Shown one piece after another: positions 29,772-38,639 of a DNA stretch of 64,000 nucleotides. The first letter of the stretch is position 1. Each line of letters begins with the position of its first letter. Below the pieces are notes generated by a model. The model worked only from the letters and a program-made list of their open reading frames with translations. It was not told where the DNA came from and did not search any database. A program made the translations under genes and the position numbers. The stretch is from Proluteimonas luteida (lineage in GTDB: Bacteria > Pseudomonadota > Gammaproteobacteria > Xanthomonadales > Xanthomonadaceae): assembly GCF_021191695.1 (NCBI RefSeq), contig NZ_JAIWPT010000010.1, positions 1-64,000 of the forward strand, given 5' to 3'.

Positions 29772-30524
29772 TCATTCCTCGATCGTTTCATGCGCGCCGG
29801 CGGCGCCCCGACGCCAGTAGCCTGCGGCCTTGATCCAGGCCTTGGGCCCGCCGCGGGCGACGAAAGCCGGGCGGACCTGGCGCATGGCCGTGGTCTCGCC
29901 CGCCGCCCAGAAATGGGTGTCGGCATCCGGCAGCGGCAGCGCCGCGACGGCTGCGACGAGCCGCTCGCCGGACGTGGCCGTGTCGCCATGCAGCCACTGG
30001 ATGTGCACGTCGGCGCGTGAGCGGAATGGCAAGGTGTCGGCGACTTCGCCCAGGTCGACGATCACCCAGGCGCCCGCCTCGGCCGGCAACTCCTCCAGCC
30101 GGCGCGAGATGGCCGGCCAGGCGGTGGCATCGCCGACCAGGACGTTCACGGCGAAGTCCGCGGGAATCACGTTGGACCCGCGCGGCCCGCCGAGGACCAG
30201 CGTCTGGCCAACGCTGGCCCGGGCCGCCCAGCTGGCCGCCGGGCCGTGGCCGTGCAGGACGAAGTCGATCTCCAGTTCCTGGCGTTGCGCGTCGTAACGG
30301 CGCGGCGTGTAGTCGCGCATGGACGGTTCGCCCTGCGGGTCGGCCGGATCCGGGAAGAACAGTTTCACGTGGTCGTCGAAGCCCAGGCTGGTGAAGCCGG
30401 CCAGGGCCTGACCGCCGAAGGTCACGCGCAGATAGTGCGGGGACAGGTGCTGCGTGCGCAGCACCGTCAGTTCGCGCCGCACCAGTTCGTGGCGGACGCG
30501 GCGGATCTCGTGCAACGCGCTCAT
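29772..30524 (-). CDS. Siderophore-interacting protein (FAD ferric-chelate reductase)
   Basis: 250 residues. Member of the SIP/ViuB/YqjH family, cytosolic flavoproteins that reduce imported ferric siderophores to release iron. The N-terminal FAD domain has SPHYLRVTFGG, FFPDPADPQGEPSMRDYTPRRYD (the R-x-Y-T-x-R flavin motif) and the FVLHGHGPAASWAARASVGQTLVLGGPRG stretch. The C-terminal NAD(P)H domain has GDATAWPAI and HFWAAGETTAMRQVR. Overlaps the padR stop as ATGA, so the regulator and enzyme are cotranslated, as in the E. coli yqjI/yqjH pair. Confidence 0.92.
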   Translation of the reverse strand: MSALHEIRRVRHELVRRELTVLRTQHLSPHYLRVTFGGQALAGFTSLGFDDHVKLFFPDPADPQGEPSMRDYTPRRYDAQRQELEIDFVLHGHGPAASWAARASVGQTLVLGGPRGSNVIPADFAVNVLVGDATAWPAISRRLEELPAEAGAWVIVDLGEVADTLPFRSRADVHIQWLHGDTATSGERLVAAVAALPLPDADTHFWAAGETTAMRQVRPAFVARGGPKAWIKAAGYWRRGAAGAHETIEE

Positions 30525-31267
30525 GGCCGCAGGCCGTCCGCCGGCGTCGTTTCCGGCGCGTCGACGATCGCATCGGCAGCCGTCTGGAGCAGCCGTGCAA
30601 CCCGCTCCACCTCGGCGTCGGACCATGGCCCGCGTCGCAGCAACAGGGCGTGCTTGAGCGTGTGCATGGCCTGGACGACCCGTTCGGGCGGGGCTTCGCC
30701 GGCCATGGCGCGGGCCGCCATGCGCATGCGGGCAGCCACGCCGTCGACGACCGCACGATTGTCGTCGAGCCATGCCTGGCCGGTCGCGGTGATCCGGTAG
30801 CGCTTCTTGCGGTCCGGCGACTCGCTGAAGGGTTCGATCAGGTCCTGTTCCTCCAGCAGGGACAGGGTCGGATAGATCGCGCCGGCGCTGGGCGCGTACT
30901 GGCCGCCGAAGCCTTCCTCGATGGCCTTGATGAGTTCGTATCCGTGGCGCGGCGACTGCGCGATCAGGTGCAGGACGATCAGCCGGAGATCGCCCTGGCC
31001 GAAGACGCGACCACCGCCCCTGCCGCCGCGTCCCCCGCGGCCGCCACCGTGACGACCGCCGCCCGTGCGCGGCGAGGATCCCTGGCTGCGCGCGGCACCA
31101 TGCATTTCGGCATCGCGCCTGCCACCGCGGCGACCGTGGTCGGGGCCGTCCGATGCACGAGCGGCGCCGGACCGGTTTCCGGGTCGGGGGTGTACGTCGC
31201 GTTCGCCTCGAGGTCGGCGACGCATTCCGTCCGGATCGAATCGATTGATGAACATTGAAGCCTCCAT
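30521..31267 (-). CDS. PadR-family regulator with His/Gly/Arg-rich N-terminal extension (YqjI/NfeR-like)
   Basis: 248 residues. The PadR winged helix (about 90-165: GDLRLIVLHLIAQSPRHGYELIKAIEE, then PSAGAIYPTLSLLEEQDLI) is followed by a C-terminal helical dimerisation part. In front lies a ~90-residue low-complexity tail rich in Gly and Arg with several His (DHGRR, EMHG, RHGGG). E. coli YqjI, a nickel-responsive repressor of the adjacent ferric reductase gene, has the same order: a metal-binding His-rich tail and then the PadR domain. Together with the coupled SIP gene this supports metal-responsive autoregulation. The operator region is described separately. Confidence 0.88.
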   Translation of the reverse strand: MEASMFINRFDPDGMRRRPRGERDVHPRPGNRSGAARASDGPDHGRRGGRRDAEMHGAARSQGSSPRTGGGRHGGGRGGRGGRGGGRVFGQGDLRLIVLHLIAQSPRHGYELIKAIEEGFGGQYAPSAGAIYPTLSLLEEQDLIEPFSESPDRKKRYRITATGQAWLDDNRAVVDGVAARMRMAARAMAGEAPPERVVQAMHTLKHALLLRRGPWSDAEVERVARLLQTAADAIVDAPETTPADGLRP

Positions 31268-31290
31268 TGGAAGATGATTCCGTTGGAGTG

Positions 31291-31320
31291 AAAGATATAT
31301 CTTTAGATGCTATCTGTAAA
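31291..31320 (-). promoter_or_regulatory. padR promoter overlapped by two tandem palindromes
   Basis: On the minus strand a -35 TTTACA (31320-31315) and -10 TATCTT (31297-31292) are 17 bp apart. The perfect palindrome AAAGATATATCTTT (31291-31304) covers the -10, and AGATGCTATCT (31305-31315) fills the spacer. This is a textbook repressor layout, 24 bp before the padR ATG. Confidence 0.7.
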
Positions 31321-31359
31321 CAGTCATCACGATACCGGCCCAGCCTGGTCCGGCCACGT

Positions 31360-31983
31360 TCAGCGCGGGCGACGCACGGCGGCGCGGTGGCCGTCATCCT
31401 GCCTGTCGTGGGCGTTGCCGCTTCCCTTGCCCTGGGCCCCGTCCTTCTGCGGCCGCCGGCCTGCCTGCGGAGTCCCCGTCCGGCCGGTGGACGGTGCCGT
31501 CGGCCGGGGGGCGCCGGTCGTCCCGTTCGAGGATCGTGGGGGCGTCTTGCCGGCCCTCGGGACGCCACCGGCGTGTTGCGGATGGCGCTGCTCGTAATGA
31601 CTGCGCTGGCCGTACCAGGACGTGTTGCGGTAATGCCGCTCCCAGTAGGTGCCGATGACGAAGTCCAGCACCGCCAGACCGGAGCGCGCGCCGTAGCTGC
31701 TGAGCGCGATACGCCTGCCGCCGGTGTCGTAGTCCAGGAATGCGGCCGAGACCCAGCCGCGGTTGTTCGCCTGGGAAACATCGCACCACGACCAGTCGTT
31801 GATGCAGCCGTACACCTCGACCGGCTGGCCGGCACGCAAGGTCAGGATGCGGGGATAGTCGGCGGCCGGGCCGGTACGGAGATTGACGGCGGCGTTGGTC
31901 CAGGCCGTGGTGGCGGCCGAAGCCATCACGGGCAGGGACAACAGGCCCAAGGCAAGCAGCGTGGCAGTCAGCGTTCTTTTCAT
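31360..31983 (-). CDS. Exported SH3-domain protein
   Basis: 207 residues. Signal peptide (MKRTLTATLLALGLLSLPVMASA). One bacterial SH3 domain at about 25-85 (AVNLRTGPAADYPRILTLRAGQPVEVYGC, then WSWCDV and NNRGWVSAAFLDYD), as in peptidoglycan-associated or periplasmic proteins. A tail rich in Pro, Gly, Arg and Lys (about 120-207) is probably disordered. Two further ATGs lie just upstream; the chosen one begins the signal peptide directly. Function is unknown; the SH3 suggests cell-wall contact. The roughly 270 bp between this gene and the tRNA promoter hold nothing I recognise. Confidence 0.8.
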   Translation of the reverse strand: MKRTLTATLLALGLLSLPVMASAATTAWTNAAVNLRTGPAADYPRILTLRAGQPVEVYGCINDWSWCDVSQANNRGWVSAAFLDYDTGGRRIALSSYGARSGLAVLDFVIGTYWERHYRNTSWYGQRSHYEQRHPQHAGGVPRAGKTPPRSSNGTTGAPRPTAPSTGRTGTPQAGRRPQKDGAQGKGSGNAHDRQDDGHRAAVRRPR

Positions 31984-32256
31984 GGCGGTCATCCCGATCT
32001 GCATGCGGATGCGCCTTTGCATCCGCTTCCCGCCGGACAACGGGTATCCGGCACGGATGGTTGACCCGCGTCGGCGAAGCCTTTCAGCCTGCCTTGACGG
32101 CCGGCAAACCCCGGCGCCCGCCAGGCGCCGGCCGGCGGGCGCGGCGATACCGTCCGAACACCGCCGTCCGCGTGCCGTCGCCGGCGGCAACGCCCTGGCA
32201 GGGCCGCGACAGCCCTGGGCATGCGCCATTCCGGACCGGCTCCCGGATCGCAAAGC

Positions 32257-32286
32257 TTGGGCAAACCGGCCGCGCCATGCGAAAAT
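32257..32286 (+). promoter_or_regulatory. Probable promoter of the tRNA-Arg gene
   Basis: TTGGGC (32257-32262) and GAAAAT (32281-32286) with an 18-bp spacer, ending 12 bp before the mature tRNA 5' end. The position fits; the -10 is only a fair match. Confidence 0.4.
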
Positions 32287-32298
32287 CGCAGGCTGCAT

Positions 32299-32375
32299 GG
32301 CCCCGTAGCTCAGCTGGATAGAGCATCCCCCTCCTAAGGGGAAGGTCGCACGTTCGAATCGTGCCGGGGTCGCCA
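32299..32375 (+). tRNA. tRNA-Arg (anticodon CCU)
   Basis: 77 nt with encoded CCA. The acceptor stem GGCCCCG pairs with CGGGGTC (one G-U). The D-arm GCTCAGCTGGATAGAGC, the anticodon stem CCCCC/GGGG-type with loop CTCCTAA giving anticodon CCT, and the T-arm GCACG TTCGAAT CGTGC are all well formed. It reads the rare Arg codon AGG. No integrase or att duplication is visible next to it. Confidence 0.97.
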
Positions 32376-32492
32376 GTTCCGCGACACCCCGCCGGCGGAG
32401 TCCCTCCGTTGTTTCCCGCCGCGTCGCGTCCCATTCCCCGCGCGTTGCCGGCCGCCTGGCCGGCTGCCAGCGCTCACAAGGAGTTTCCAGCG

Positions 32493-34028
32493 ATGACCCA
32501 CCCTGTCCTCACCGCACTCGGCCTGTCGGGCAACGAATCGGGCACCTATCTCGGCAACGGCGAATGGTCGAAGGCGACCGGCGCCGGCGTGCTGGAACCG
32601 GTGAACCCGACCGACGGCGAGGTGCTCGCACGCGTGCAGGCGACGTCGCAGGCCGACTACGACCTGATCGTCGAACGCGCGCAGGCCGCGTTCAAAGTCT
32701 GGCGCAGGACCCCGGCCCCGCGCCGCGGCGAGGCCGTGCGCCTGTGCGCCGATGCGCTGCGCCGGCACAAGGATGCGCTGGGTTCGCTGGTCGCCCTGGA
32801 GATGGGCAAGTCCAAGCCGGAAGGCGACGGCGAGGTGCAGGAGATGATCGACATCGGCGAATTCGCCGTCGGCCTGTCGCGCCAGCTCTACGGCCTGACC
32901 ATGCACTCCGAGCGCCCGGGCCACCGCATGTACGAGCAGTGGCACCCGCTGGGCATCGTCGGCATCATCAGCGCGTTCAACTTCCCGGTCGCGGTCTGGG
33001 CCTGGAACAGCCTCGTCGCCGCGGTCTGCGGCAACATCTCGATCTGGAAGCCGTCGCCGAAGACCCCGCTGTCGGCGATCGCGTCGATGAAGATCTGCAA
33101 CGAGGCGCTGGCCGAGGCCGGTTTCCCCGACCTGTTCTTCCTGTTCAACGACGCCGGCTCGGACCTGGCGCAGGCCTTCGTCGACGACAGGCGCGTCGCG
33201 CTGGTCAGCTTCACCGGCTCGACCAGGGTCGGCCGTCACGTCGGCGAGCGCGTCGCCCGGCGCATGGGCCGCTCGCTGCTGGAGCTCGGCGGCAACAACG
33301 CGATCATCGTCGACCCCACCGCCGACCTGAAGCTGGCGATCCCGGCAATCGTGTTCGGCGCGGTCGGCACCGCCGGCCAGCGCTGCACCACGACGCGCCG
33401 ACTGTTCGTGCACGAGTCGATCTACGACGAGGTGCTGGGCAAGTTGAAGACCGCCTACGCGCAGGTCGAGAAAAAGATCGGCGACCCGACCGACCCCGCC
33501 AACCTGATGGGCCCGCTCAACAGCCGCGAGGGCGTGCAGGCCTATCTGGACGCGATCGCCAAGGCCCGGGCCAGCGGCGGCACGATCGAGAGCGGTGGCC
33601 GCGCGCTCGACGACCGCAAGGGCAACTTCGTGCTGCCGGCGCTGGTCAGCGGCCTGAGCAACGATGCCGAGGTCGTGCAGACCGAGACCTTCGCGCCGAT
33701 CCTCTACGTGATGAAGTACGCCGAACTCGACGACGCGATCGACATGCAGAACGACGTGCCGCAGGGCCTGTCGTCGTCGCTGTTCACCACCGACCTGCGC
33801 GCCTCCGAGCAGTTCCTGTCGGCCTGGGGTTCGGACTGCGGCATCGCCAACGTCAACATCGGCACCTCGGGGGCGGAGATCGGCGGCGCCTTCGGCGGCG
33901 AGAAGGAAACCGGCGGCGGCCGCGAGTCCGGCTCCGACGCGTGGCGCGCCTACATGCGCCGCCAGACCAACACGATCAACTACTCGGACGCGCTGCCGCT
34001 GGCCCAGGGCATCAAGTTCGACCTGTAA
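32493..34028 (+). CDS. amaB: L-piperidine-6-carboxylate (alpha-aminoadipic semialdehyde) dehydrogenase
   Basis: 511 residues, AAGGAG 9 bp before ATG. Aldehyde dehydrogenase of the antiquitin (ALDH7) type, oxidising alpha-aminoadipic semialdehyde to 2-aminoadipate with NAD+ in lysine catabolism. General base Glu264 lies in LLELGGNN and the nucleophile Cys298 in AGQRCTTTRRL. NAD-site ISAFNFPVAVWAWN and WKPSPKTPLSA, and the C-terminal NIGTSGAEIGGAFGGEKETGGGRESGSDAWRAYMRRQTNTINY are the signature of this subfamily rather than of general ALDHs. Glutaryl-CoA dehydrogenase, which can act later in lysine breakdown, is encoded elsewhere in the window. Confidence 0.93.
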   Translation: MTHPVLTALGLSGNESGTYLGNGEWSKATGAGVLEPVNPTDGEVLARVQATSQADYDLIVERAQAAFKVWRRTPAPRRGEAVRLCADALRRHKDALGSLVALEMGKSKPEGDGEVQEMIDIGEFAVGLSRQLYGLTMHSERPGHRMYEQWHPLGIVGIISAFNFPVAVWAWNSLVAAVCGNISIWKPSPKTPLSAIASMKICNEALAEAGFPDLFFLFNDAGSDLAQAFVDDRRVALVSFTGSTRVGRHVGERVARRMGRSLLELGGNNAIIVDPTADLKLAIPAIVFGAVGTAGQRCTTTRRLFVHESIYDEVLGKLKTAYAQVEKKIGDPTDPANLMGPLNSREGVQAYLDAIAKARASGGTIESGGRALDDRKGNFVLPALVSGLSNDAEVVQTETFAPILYVMKYAELDDAIDMQNDVPQGLSSSLFTTDLRASEQFLSAWGSDCGIANVNIGTSGAEIGGAFGGEKETGGGRESGSDAWRAYMRRQTNTINYSDALPLAQGIKFDL

Positions 34029-34041
34029 CCGGGGCGACGCC

Positions 34042-34356
34042 GTGGACGACCGGCCGGCGGGTCCGACCGCCAGTGCGCCATCGGCGACCAGTCGCCTGGC
34101 GGTCGCCAGCCTGGTGTTCGGCCTGCTGGGCTGGGTCGGCCTGCCGCTGCTGGGCGGCATCGTGGCGGTGGTCACCGGGCACATGGCGCGCGCCGCCCTC
34201 CGCCGGCTGCCCGACGCGCCTGGCAGCAGCGGCATGGCGGTCGTCGGGCTCGCGCTGGGCTACGCATCCTTCGTCTTCTGGCTGCTGGCGGGTGCGTTCG
34301 TGCTGTGGCTGCTGAAGTTCGCGTCCCTTGGCAGCGGATACTCGGCCTGGCGCTGA
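34042..34356 (+). CDS. DUF4190 membrane protein, paralogue 1
   Basis: 104 residues, GTG start. A small inner-membrane protein with two transmembrane helices (about 18-45 and 63-92) separated by the family-typical loop TGHMARAALRR. Function unknown. It shares the segment LAVASLVFGLLGWVGLPLLGG and the TGHMARA loop with the next gene, so the two arose by duplication. It follows amaB after only 13 bp. Confidence 0.75.
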   Translation: MDDRPAGPTASAPSATSRLAVASLVFGLLGWVGLPLLGGIVAVVTGHMARAALRRLPDAPGSSGMAVVGLALGYASFVFWLLAGAFVLWLLKFASLGSGYSAWR

Positions 34357-34520
34357 CCGTTGCGGGCAATGTTCTGGAATAATCGCCCGGTCGGCACCAT
34401 ACGGGGTGTCGCGACCGCTCTCCCCCCTCCGCCGGCATGGAGTCGCCTGCCGCCTGCACCGGCACCTCGTGTCCGGCTGCGGGCGCATTGCCGCAGTCAT
34501 CGACCAGAGGCCAGATTTCC

Positions 34521-34802
34521 ATGAACCTTCCGCTCCGACAGACCAGCACCCTCGCCGTCGTCAGCCTGGTGTTCGGCATCCTGGGCTGGACCCTGCTGCC
34601 GCTGATCGGCACCGTGGTCGCCATCGTCACCGGGCACATGGCGCGTGCGGAAATCCGCCGCGCGCCCGACCGCATCGAGGGCGACGGCCTGGCGCTGGCC
34701 GGGCTGGTCCTCGGCTATGCCGCGCTGGCGCTCGGCGTGGTCGCTCTGCTCGTATTCGTCCTGTTCTTCGGCGGCCTGGTCGCACTGGCGTCCGCCGGCT
34801 GA
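34521..34802 (+). CDS. DUF4190 membrane protein, paralogue 2
   Basis: 93 residues. Start chosen at MNLPLRQ, where the shared domain begins; an upstream in-frame ATG would add an unlikely Cys-rich leader. Two helices with the loop [11 protein letters not shown]. It resembles paralogue 1 over about 60 residues ([20 protein letters not shown] against LAVASLVFGLLGWVGLPLLG). It ends 1 bp before pyrD, so it may be cotranscribed with it. No function is known. Confidence 0.78.
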   Translation: MNLPLRQTSTLAVVSLVFGILGWTLLPLIGTVVAIVTGHMARAEIRRAPDRIEGDGLALAGLVLGYAALALGVVALLVFVLFFGGLVALASAG

Positions 34803-34803
34803 C

Positions 34804-35856
34804 ATGTATGGCCTGGTACGCCCGCTGCTGTTCCGTCTCGATGCCGAGCGCGCGCATGACGTGACGCTGCGGGCACTGGACCTGCTGCAGGGCGCCCACC
34901 TGGTGCCGCTGCTCGCCCGGCGCCCCGCCCCGTTGCCCACCGAGGCCTTCGGGTTGCGCTTCCCCAATCCGGTCGGGCTGGCCGCCGGCCTGGACAAGAA
35001 CGGCGCGCACATCGATGCGCTGTTCGCACTCGGTTTCGGCTTCGTCGAAATCGGCACGGTGACCCCGCGGCCGCAGCCCGGCAATCCCAGGCCGCGCATG
35101 TTCCGGCTGCCGCGCGAGCAGGCGCTGATCAACCGCCTCGGCTTCAACAACCTCGGCGTCGACGCGCTGGTGGCGAACGTGCGCCGCGCGAAACGCCGCG
35201 GCGTGCTCGGCATCAACATCGGCAAGAACAAGGACACGCCCAACGACACCGCCGTGGACGACTACCTGTTCTGCCTGGAGCGCGTGTATCCGCTGGCCGA
35301 CTACGTCACCGTCAACATCTCCTCGCCCAATACCGCGGGCCTGCGCGAGCTGCAGGAGGAGCAGTCGCTGCGGCGCCTGGTCGGCAGCCTGCGCGAGGCG
35401 CAGGAGCGTCTGGCCGCGCAGCACGGCCGCCGCGTGCCGCTGCTGGTCAAGGTGGCGCCGGACCTGTCCGACGACGACATCGAGGCCGCCGCGCGGGTGC
35501 TGTCGGACCTGCGCGTCGACGGCGTCATCGCCACCAACACCACGGTCTCGCGCATCAACGTGCAGGGCGCGCCGCTGGCCAGGGAAACCGGTGGCCTGTC
35601 CGGTGCGCCGTTGATGAACAAGTCGACCACCGTGCTGCGCAGGCTGCGCACGCGGCTCGACGACGACATTCCGCTGGTCGGCGTCGGCGGCGTGCTGTCG
35701 GGCGCCGATGCGGTCAAGAAGATGGCAGCGGGCGCATCGCTGGTGCAGCTCTATTCCGGCCTCGTCTACCGCGGACCGAAGCTGGTCGGGGAATGCGTCG
35801 AGGCGATCCGTCGGCGCCGCGAGGCGCCGAGCCGTGGCGGCGTGCCGGTGCTTTGA
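34804..35856 (+). CDS. pyrD: Dihydroorotate dehydrogenase (quinone), class 2
   Basis: 350 residues. Oxidises dihydroorotate to orotate, passing electrons to quinone at the inner membrane (fourth step of UMP synthesis). The class 2 N-terminal amphipathic helices ([27 protein letters not shown]) are present. FMN and substrate motifs follow: [103 protein letters not shown]. All are intact. Starts immediately after the DUF4190 gene and is followed by murB after 7 bp. Confidence 0.96.
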   Translation: MYGLVRPLLFRLDAERAHDVTLRALDLLQGAHLVPLLARRPAPLPTEAFGLRFPNPVGLAAGLDKNGAHIDALFALGFGFVEIGTVTPRPQPGNPRPRMFRLPREQALINRLGFNNLGVDALVANVRRAKRRGVLGINIGKNKDTPNDTAVDDYLFCLERVYPLADYVTVNISSPNTAGLRELQEEQSLRRLVGSLREAQERLAAQHGRRVPLLVKVAPDLSDDDIEAAARVLSDLRVDGVIATNTTVSRINVQGAPLARETGGLSGAPLMNKSTTVLRRLRTRLDDDIPLVGVGGVLSGADAVKKMAAGASLVQLYSGLVYRGPKLVGECVEAIRRRREAPSRGGVPVL

Positions 35857-35863
35857 GCCGACG

Positions 35864-36901
35864 ATGCCGTTTCCCTGCCGCGTGACCGCACCGGTCGACC
35901 TGACCGCCCGCAACAGCTTTGCCGTCCACGCGACGGCGCGGCGGCTGCTGGAGGTCGGCGACATCGCCACCCTGCCGGCCGTCATCGCCGCCCTGCCCGA
36001 CGACGGCACGGCGCTGCTGGTGATCGGCGGCGGCAGCAACCTGCTGTTCGCCGGCGACGCGCCGGGCGACGTGCTGGCGATCACCGACGACCGCCGCGCC
36101 ATCATCGCCGACGATGGCGACGGCGCGGTCGTGCGCGCCGCCGCCGGCAACGCATGGCACGGATTCGTGCTGTGGACCCTGGCGCAGGGCCTGGGCGGAC
36201 TGGAGAACCTGGCCCTGATCCCGGGCACCGTCGGCGCCGCGCCTATCCAGAACATCGGCGCCTACGGCGTCGAAGTCGGCGAGCGCATCGTCGCGGTCGA
36301 GGCGTTCGACCGGAACACGCGCGAAGCGGTCCGCCTCGACGCCGCGGCCTGCCGCTTCGGCTACCGCGACAGCCTGTTCAAGCGGCAGCCCGACCGCTAT
36401 CTGGTCACCGCGGTCGAATTCGCGCTGGCGCGCTCCGCCGCACCGGTACTGGACTACGCCGGCCTGCGCGACGCGCTGCAGGCGCGCGGCATCGCCCGGC
36501 CGACGTCGCGCGACGTCGCCGACGCGGTCATCGACATCCGCCGCAGCAAGCTGCCAGACCCGGCGCGCATCGGCAATGCCGGCAGCTTCTTCAAGAATCC
36601 CGTCGTGCCCGCCGCGACCGCCGCGGCCCTGCGCGCCGAGCACCCGGCCATGCCGGTGTTCGCCACGGCCGATGGCCGGCAGAAGCTCTCGGCCGCGTGG
36701 CTGATCGACCAATGCGGCTGGAAGGGCCACCGCGACGGCGACGCGGGCGTGGCCCCCGGGCACGCGCTGGTGCTGGTCAACCATGGCGGCGCCAGCGGCG
36801 CCGAGCTGCTGGCGCTGGCACGACGCATCGCCGGCTCGGTGCAGGCGCGCTTCGGCGTCGCGCTGGAACCGGAACCGCGCATCGTCGGTGCGACGTGGTG
36901 A
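35864..36901 (+). CDS. murB: UDP-N-acetylenolpyruvoylglucosamine reductase
   Basis: 345 residues, type I MurB. FAD-dependent reduction of the enolpyruvyl group to make UDP-N-acetylmuramate for peptidoglycan. It has NSFAVHATARRLLEV, the FAD-binding LLVIGGGSNLL, GTVGAAPIQNIGAYGVE, FGYRDSLFK, the catalytic Ser in GNAGSFFKNPVV, SAAWLIDQCGWKGHRDGDAGV and a C-terminal Glu in LEPEPRIVG. It lies in an operon with pyrD and overlaps the next gene as GTGA. Confidence 0.96.
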   Translation: MPFPCRVTAPVDLTARNSFAVHATARRLLEVGDIATLPAVIAALPDDGTALLVIGGGSNLLFAGDAPGDVLAITDDRRAIIADDGDGAVVRAAAGNAWHGFVLWTLAQGLGGLENLALIPGTVGAAPIQNIGAYGVEVGERIVAVEAFDRNTREAVRLDAAACRFGYRDSLFKRQPDRYLVTAVEFALARSAAPVLDYAGLRDALQARGIARPTSRDVADAVIDIRRSKLPDPARIGNAGSFFKNPVVPAATAAALRAEHPAMPVFATADGRQKLSAAWLIDQCGWKGHRDGDAGVAPGHALVLVNHGGASGAELLALARRIAGSVQARFGVALEPEPRIVGATW

Positions 36902-37821
36902 CGCCGCAGCCGCCACGCAGCCAGCATGCCCGCGCCGCGCTGCTGATGCTCGGCAGCACGATGCTGTTCGCGCTGATGGTCATCGCCATCCGCCTGGCCT
37001 CCGAGACCCTGCATACCTTCGAGGTCGCGTTCTTCCGCAACTTCTTCGGCATGCTGGTGGCGCTGCCGCTGCTGCTGCGCGCCGGGCGCGGCATCGGCTT
37101 CCTGAAGACCGACCAGTTCCCGCGCTACCTGTTCCGCTGCTTCGTCGGCGTGGTGTCGATGTTTTGCGGCTTCTGGGCGATCGGCCACCTGCCGCTGGCG
37201 CAGGCGGTGTCGCTGTCGTACTCGACGCCGATCTTCGTCACCATCGCCGCGGTGTTCATCCTGCACGAGCAGGTCCGTGCACGGCGCTGGACCGCGGTCG
37301 CGCTCGGCTTCGTCGGCGTTCTGGTGATCCTGCGGCCGTGGTCGAGCGCGTTCTCGGCCGGCATGCTGGTGGCGGTCGCCGCGGCGGTGCTCAGCGGCAT
37401 CGTCTCGATCCAGATCAAACTGCTGGCCAAGGTGGAACCCGCGGACCGCATCGTCATCTGGACCACGCTGCTGTGGGTGCCCATGTCGATGCTGCCGGCG
37501 CTGTGGGTCTGGCAGTGGCCGAGCGGCATCACCTGGCTGTGGGTCGTGGCGACCGGCATCTTCGGCACCGGCGGCCACATGCTGTGGACCCGGGCCCTGA
37601 AGCTCGGCGATGTCTCGGCGCTGACCCCGATCAGCTTCATGCAGCTGCCGGTCGTGGTGGCGCTGGGCTGGGCGCTGTTCGGCGAGGTCATCGACCGCTG
37701 GACCCTGGCCGGCGCGACGATCATCCTCGCCGCCAACGCCTACATCGCCCACCGCGAGGCGCGGCTGTCGCGCAAGGCCGCGACCAACGCACCGGTCGAG
37801 GCGGCGAAGCCGGGCGAGTAG
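36898..37821 (+). CDS. DMT-superfamily (EamA) membrane transporter
   Basis: 307 residues, GTG start overlapping the murB stop; another GTG lies one codon earlier. Ten predicted transmembrane helices arranged as two EamA repeats (first around 15-145, second around 155-290), with the signature FRNFFGMLVALPLLL and RALKLGDVSALTPISFMQLP. EamA proteins export metabolites or drugs, often amino acids or nucleotides; substrate here is unknown. It is the last gene of the pyrD-murB unit and is followed by an intergenic repeat. Confidence 0.85.
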   Translation: MTPQPPRSQHARAALLMLGSTMLFALMVIAIRLASETLHTFEVAFFRNFFGMLVALPLLLRAGRGIGFLKTDQFPRYLFRCFVGVVSMFCGFWAIGHLPLAQAVSLSYSTPIFVTIAAVFILHEQVRARRWTAVALGFVGVLVILRPWSSAFSAGMLVAVAAAVLSGIVSIQIKLLAKVEPADRIVIWTTLLWVPMSMLPALWVWQWPSGITWLWVVATGIFGTGGHMLWTRALKLGDVSALTPISFMQLPVVVALGWALFGEVIDRWTLAGATIILAANAYIAHREARLSRKAATNAPVEAAKPGE

Positions 37822-37838
37822 CGCGGGGCCCGGTTTTC

Positions 37839-37918
37839 CCGGACATCGCGCGCGTCGGGGGGCGTGGCCCCGACCTGCGGCCGTTCGTCGACACCACGTA
37901 GAGGCCGAGCAGGCCTCT
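37839..37918 (+). repeat. REP-like intergenic repeat, partial copy
   Basis: Contains the GTCGGGG / CCCCGACCTGCGG hairpin module found at the end of the 116-bp repeat, then a hairpin AGAGGCC / GGCCTCT (37900-37906, 37912-37918). It sits between two convergent genes and could end transcription from both sides, although there is no T-run. Confidence 0.6.
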
Positions 37919-37922
37919 CGCC

Positions 37923-38631
<709 letters not shown>

Positions 38632-38639
<8 letters not shown>

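Noticed and set aside
32299..32375. The tRNA-Arg gene as an integration site of a genomic island
   Set aside because: No integrase and no duplicated 3' tRNA sequence found on either side.
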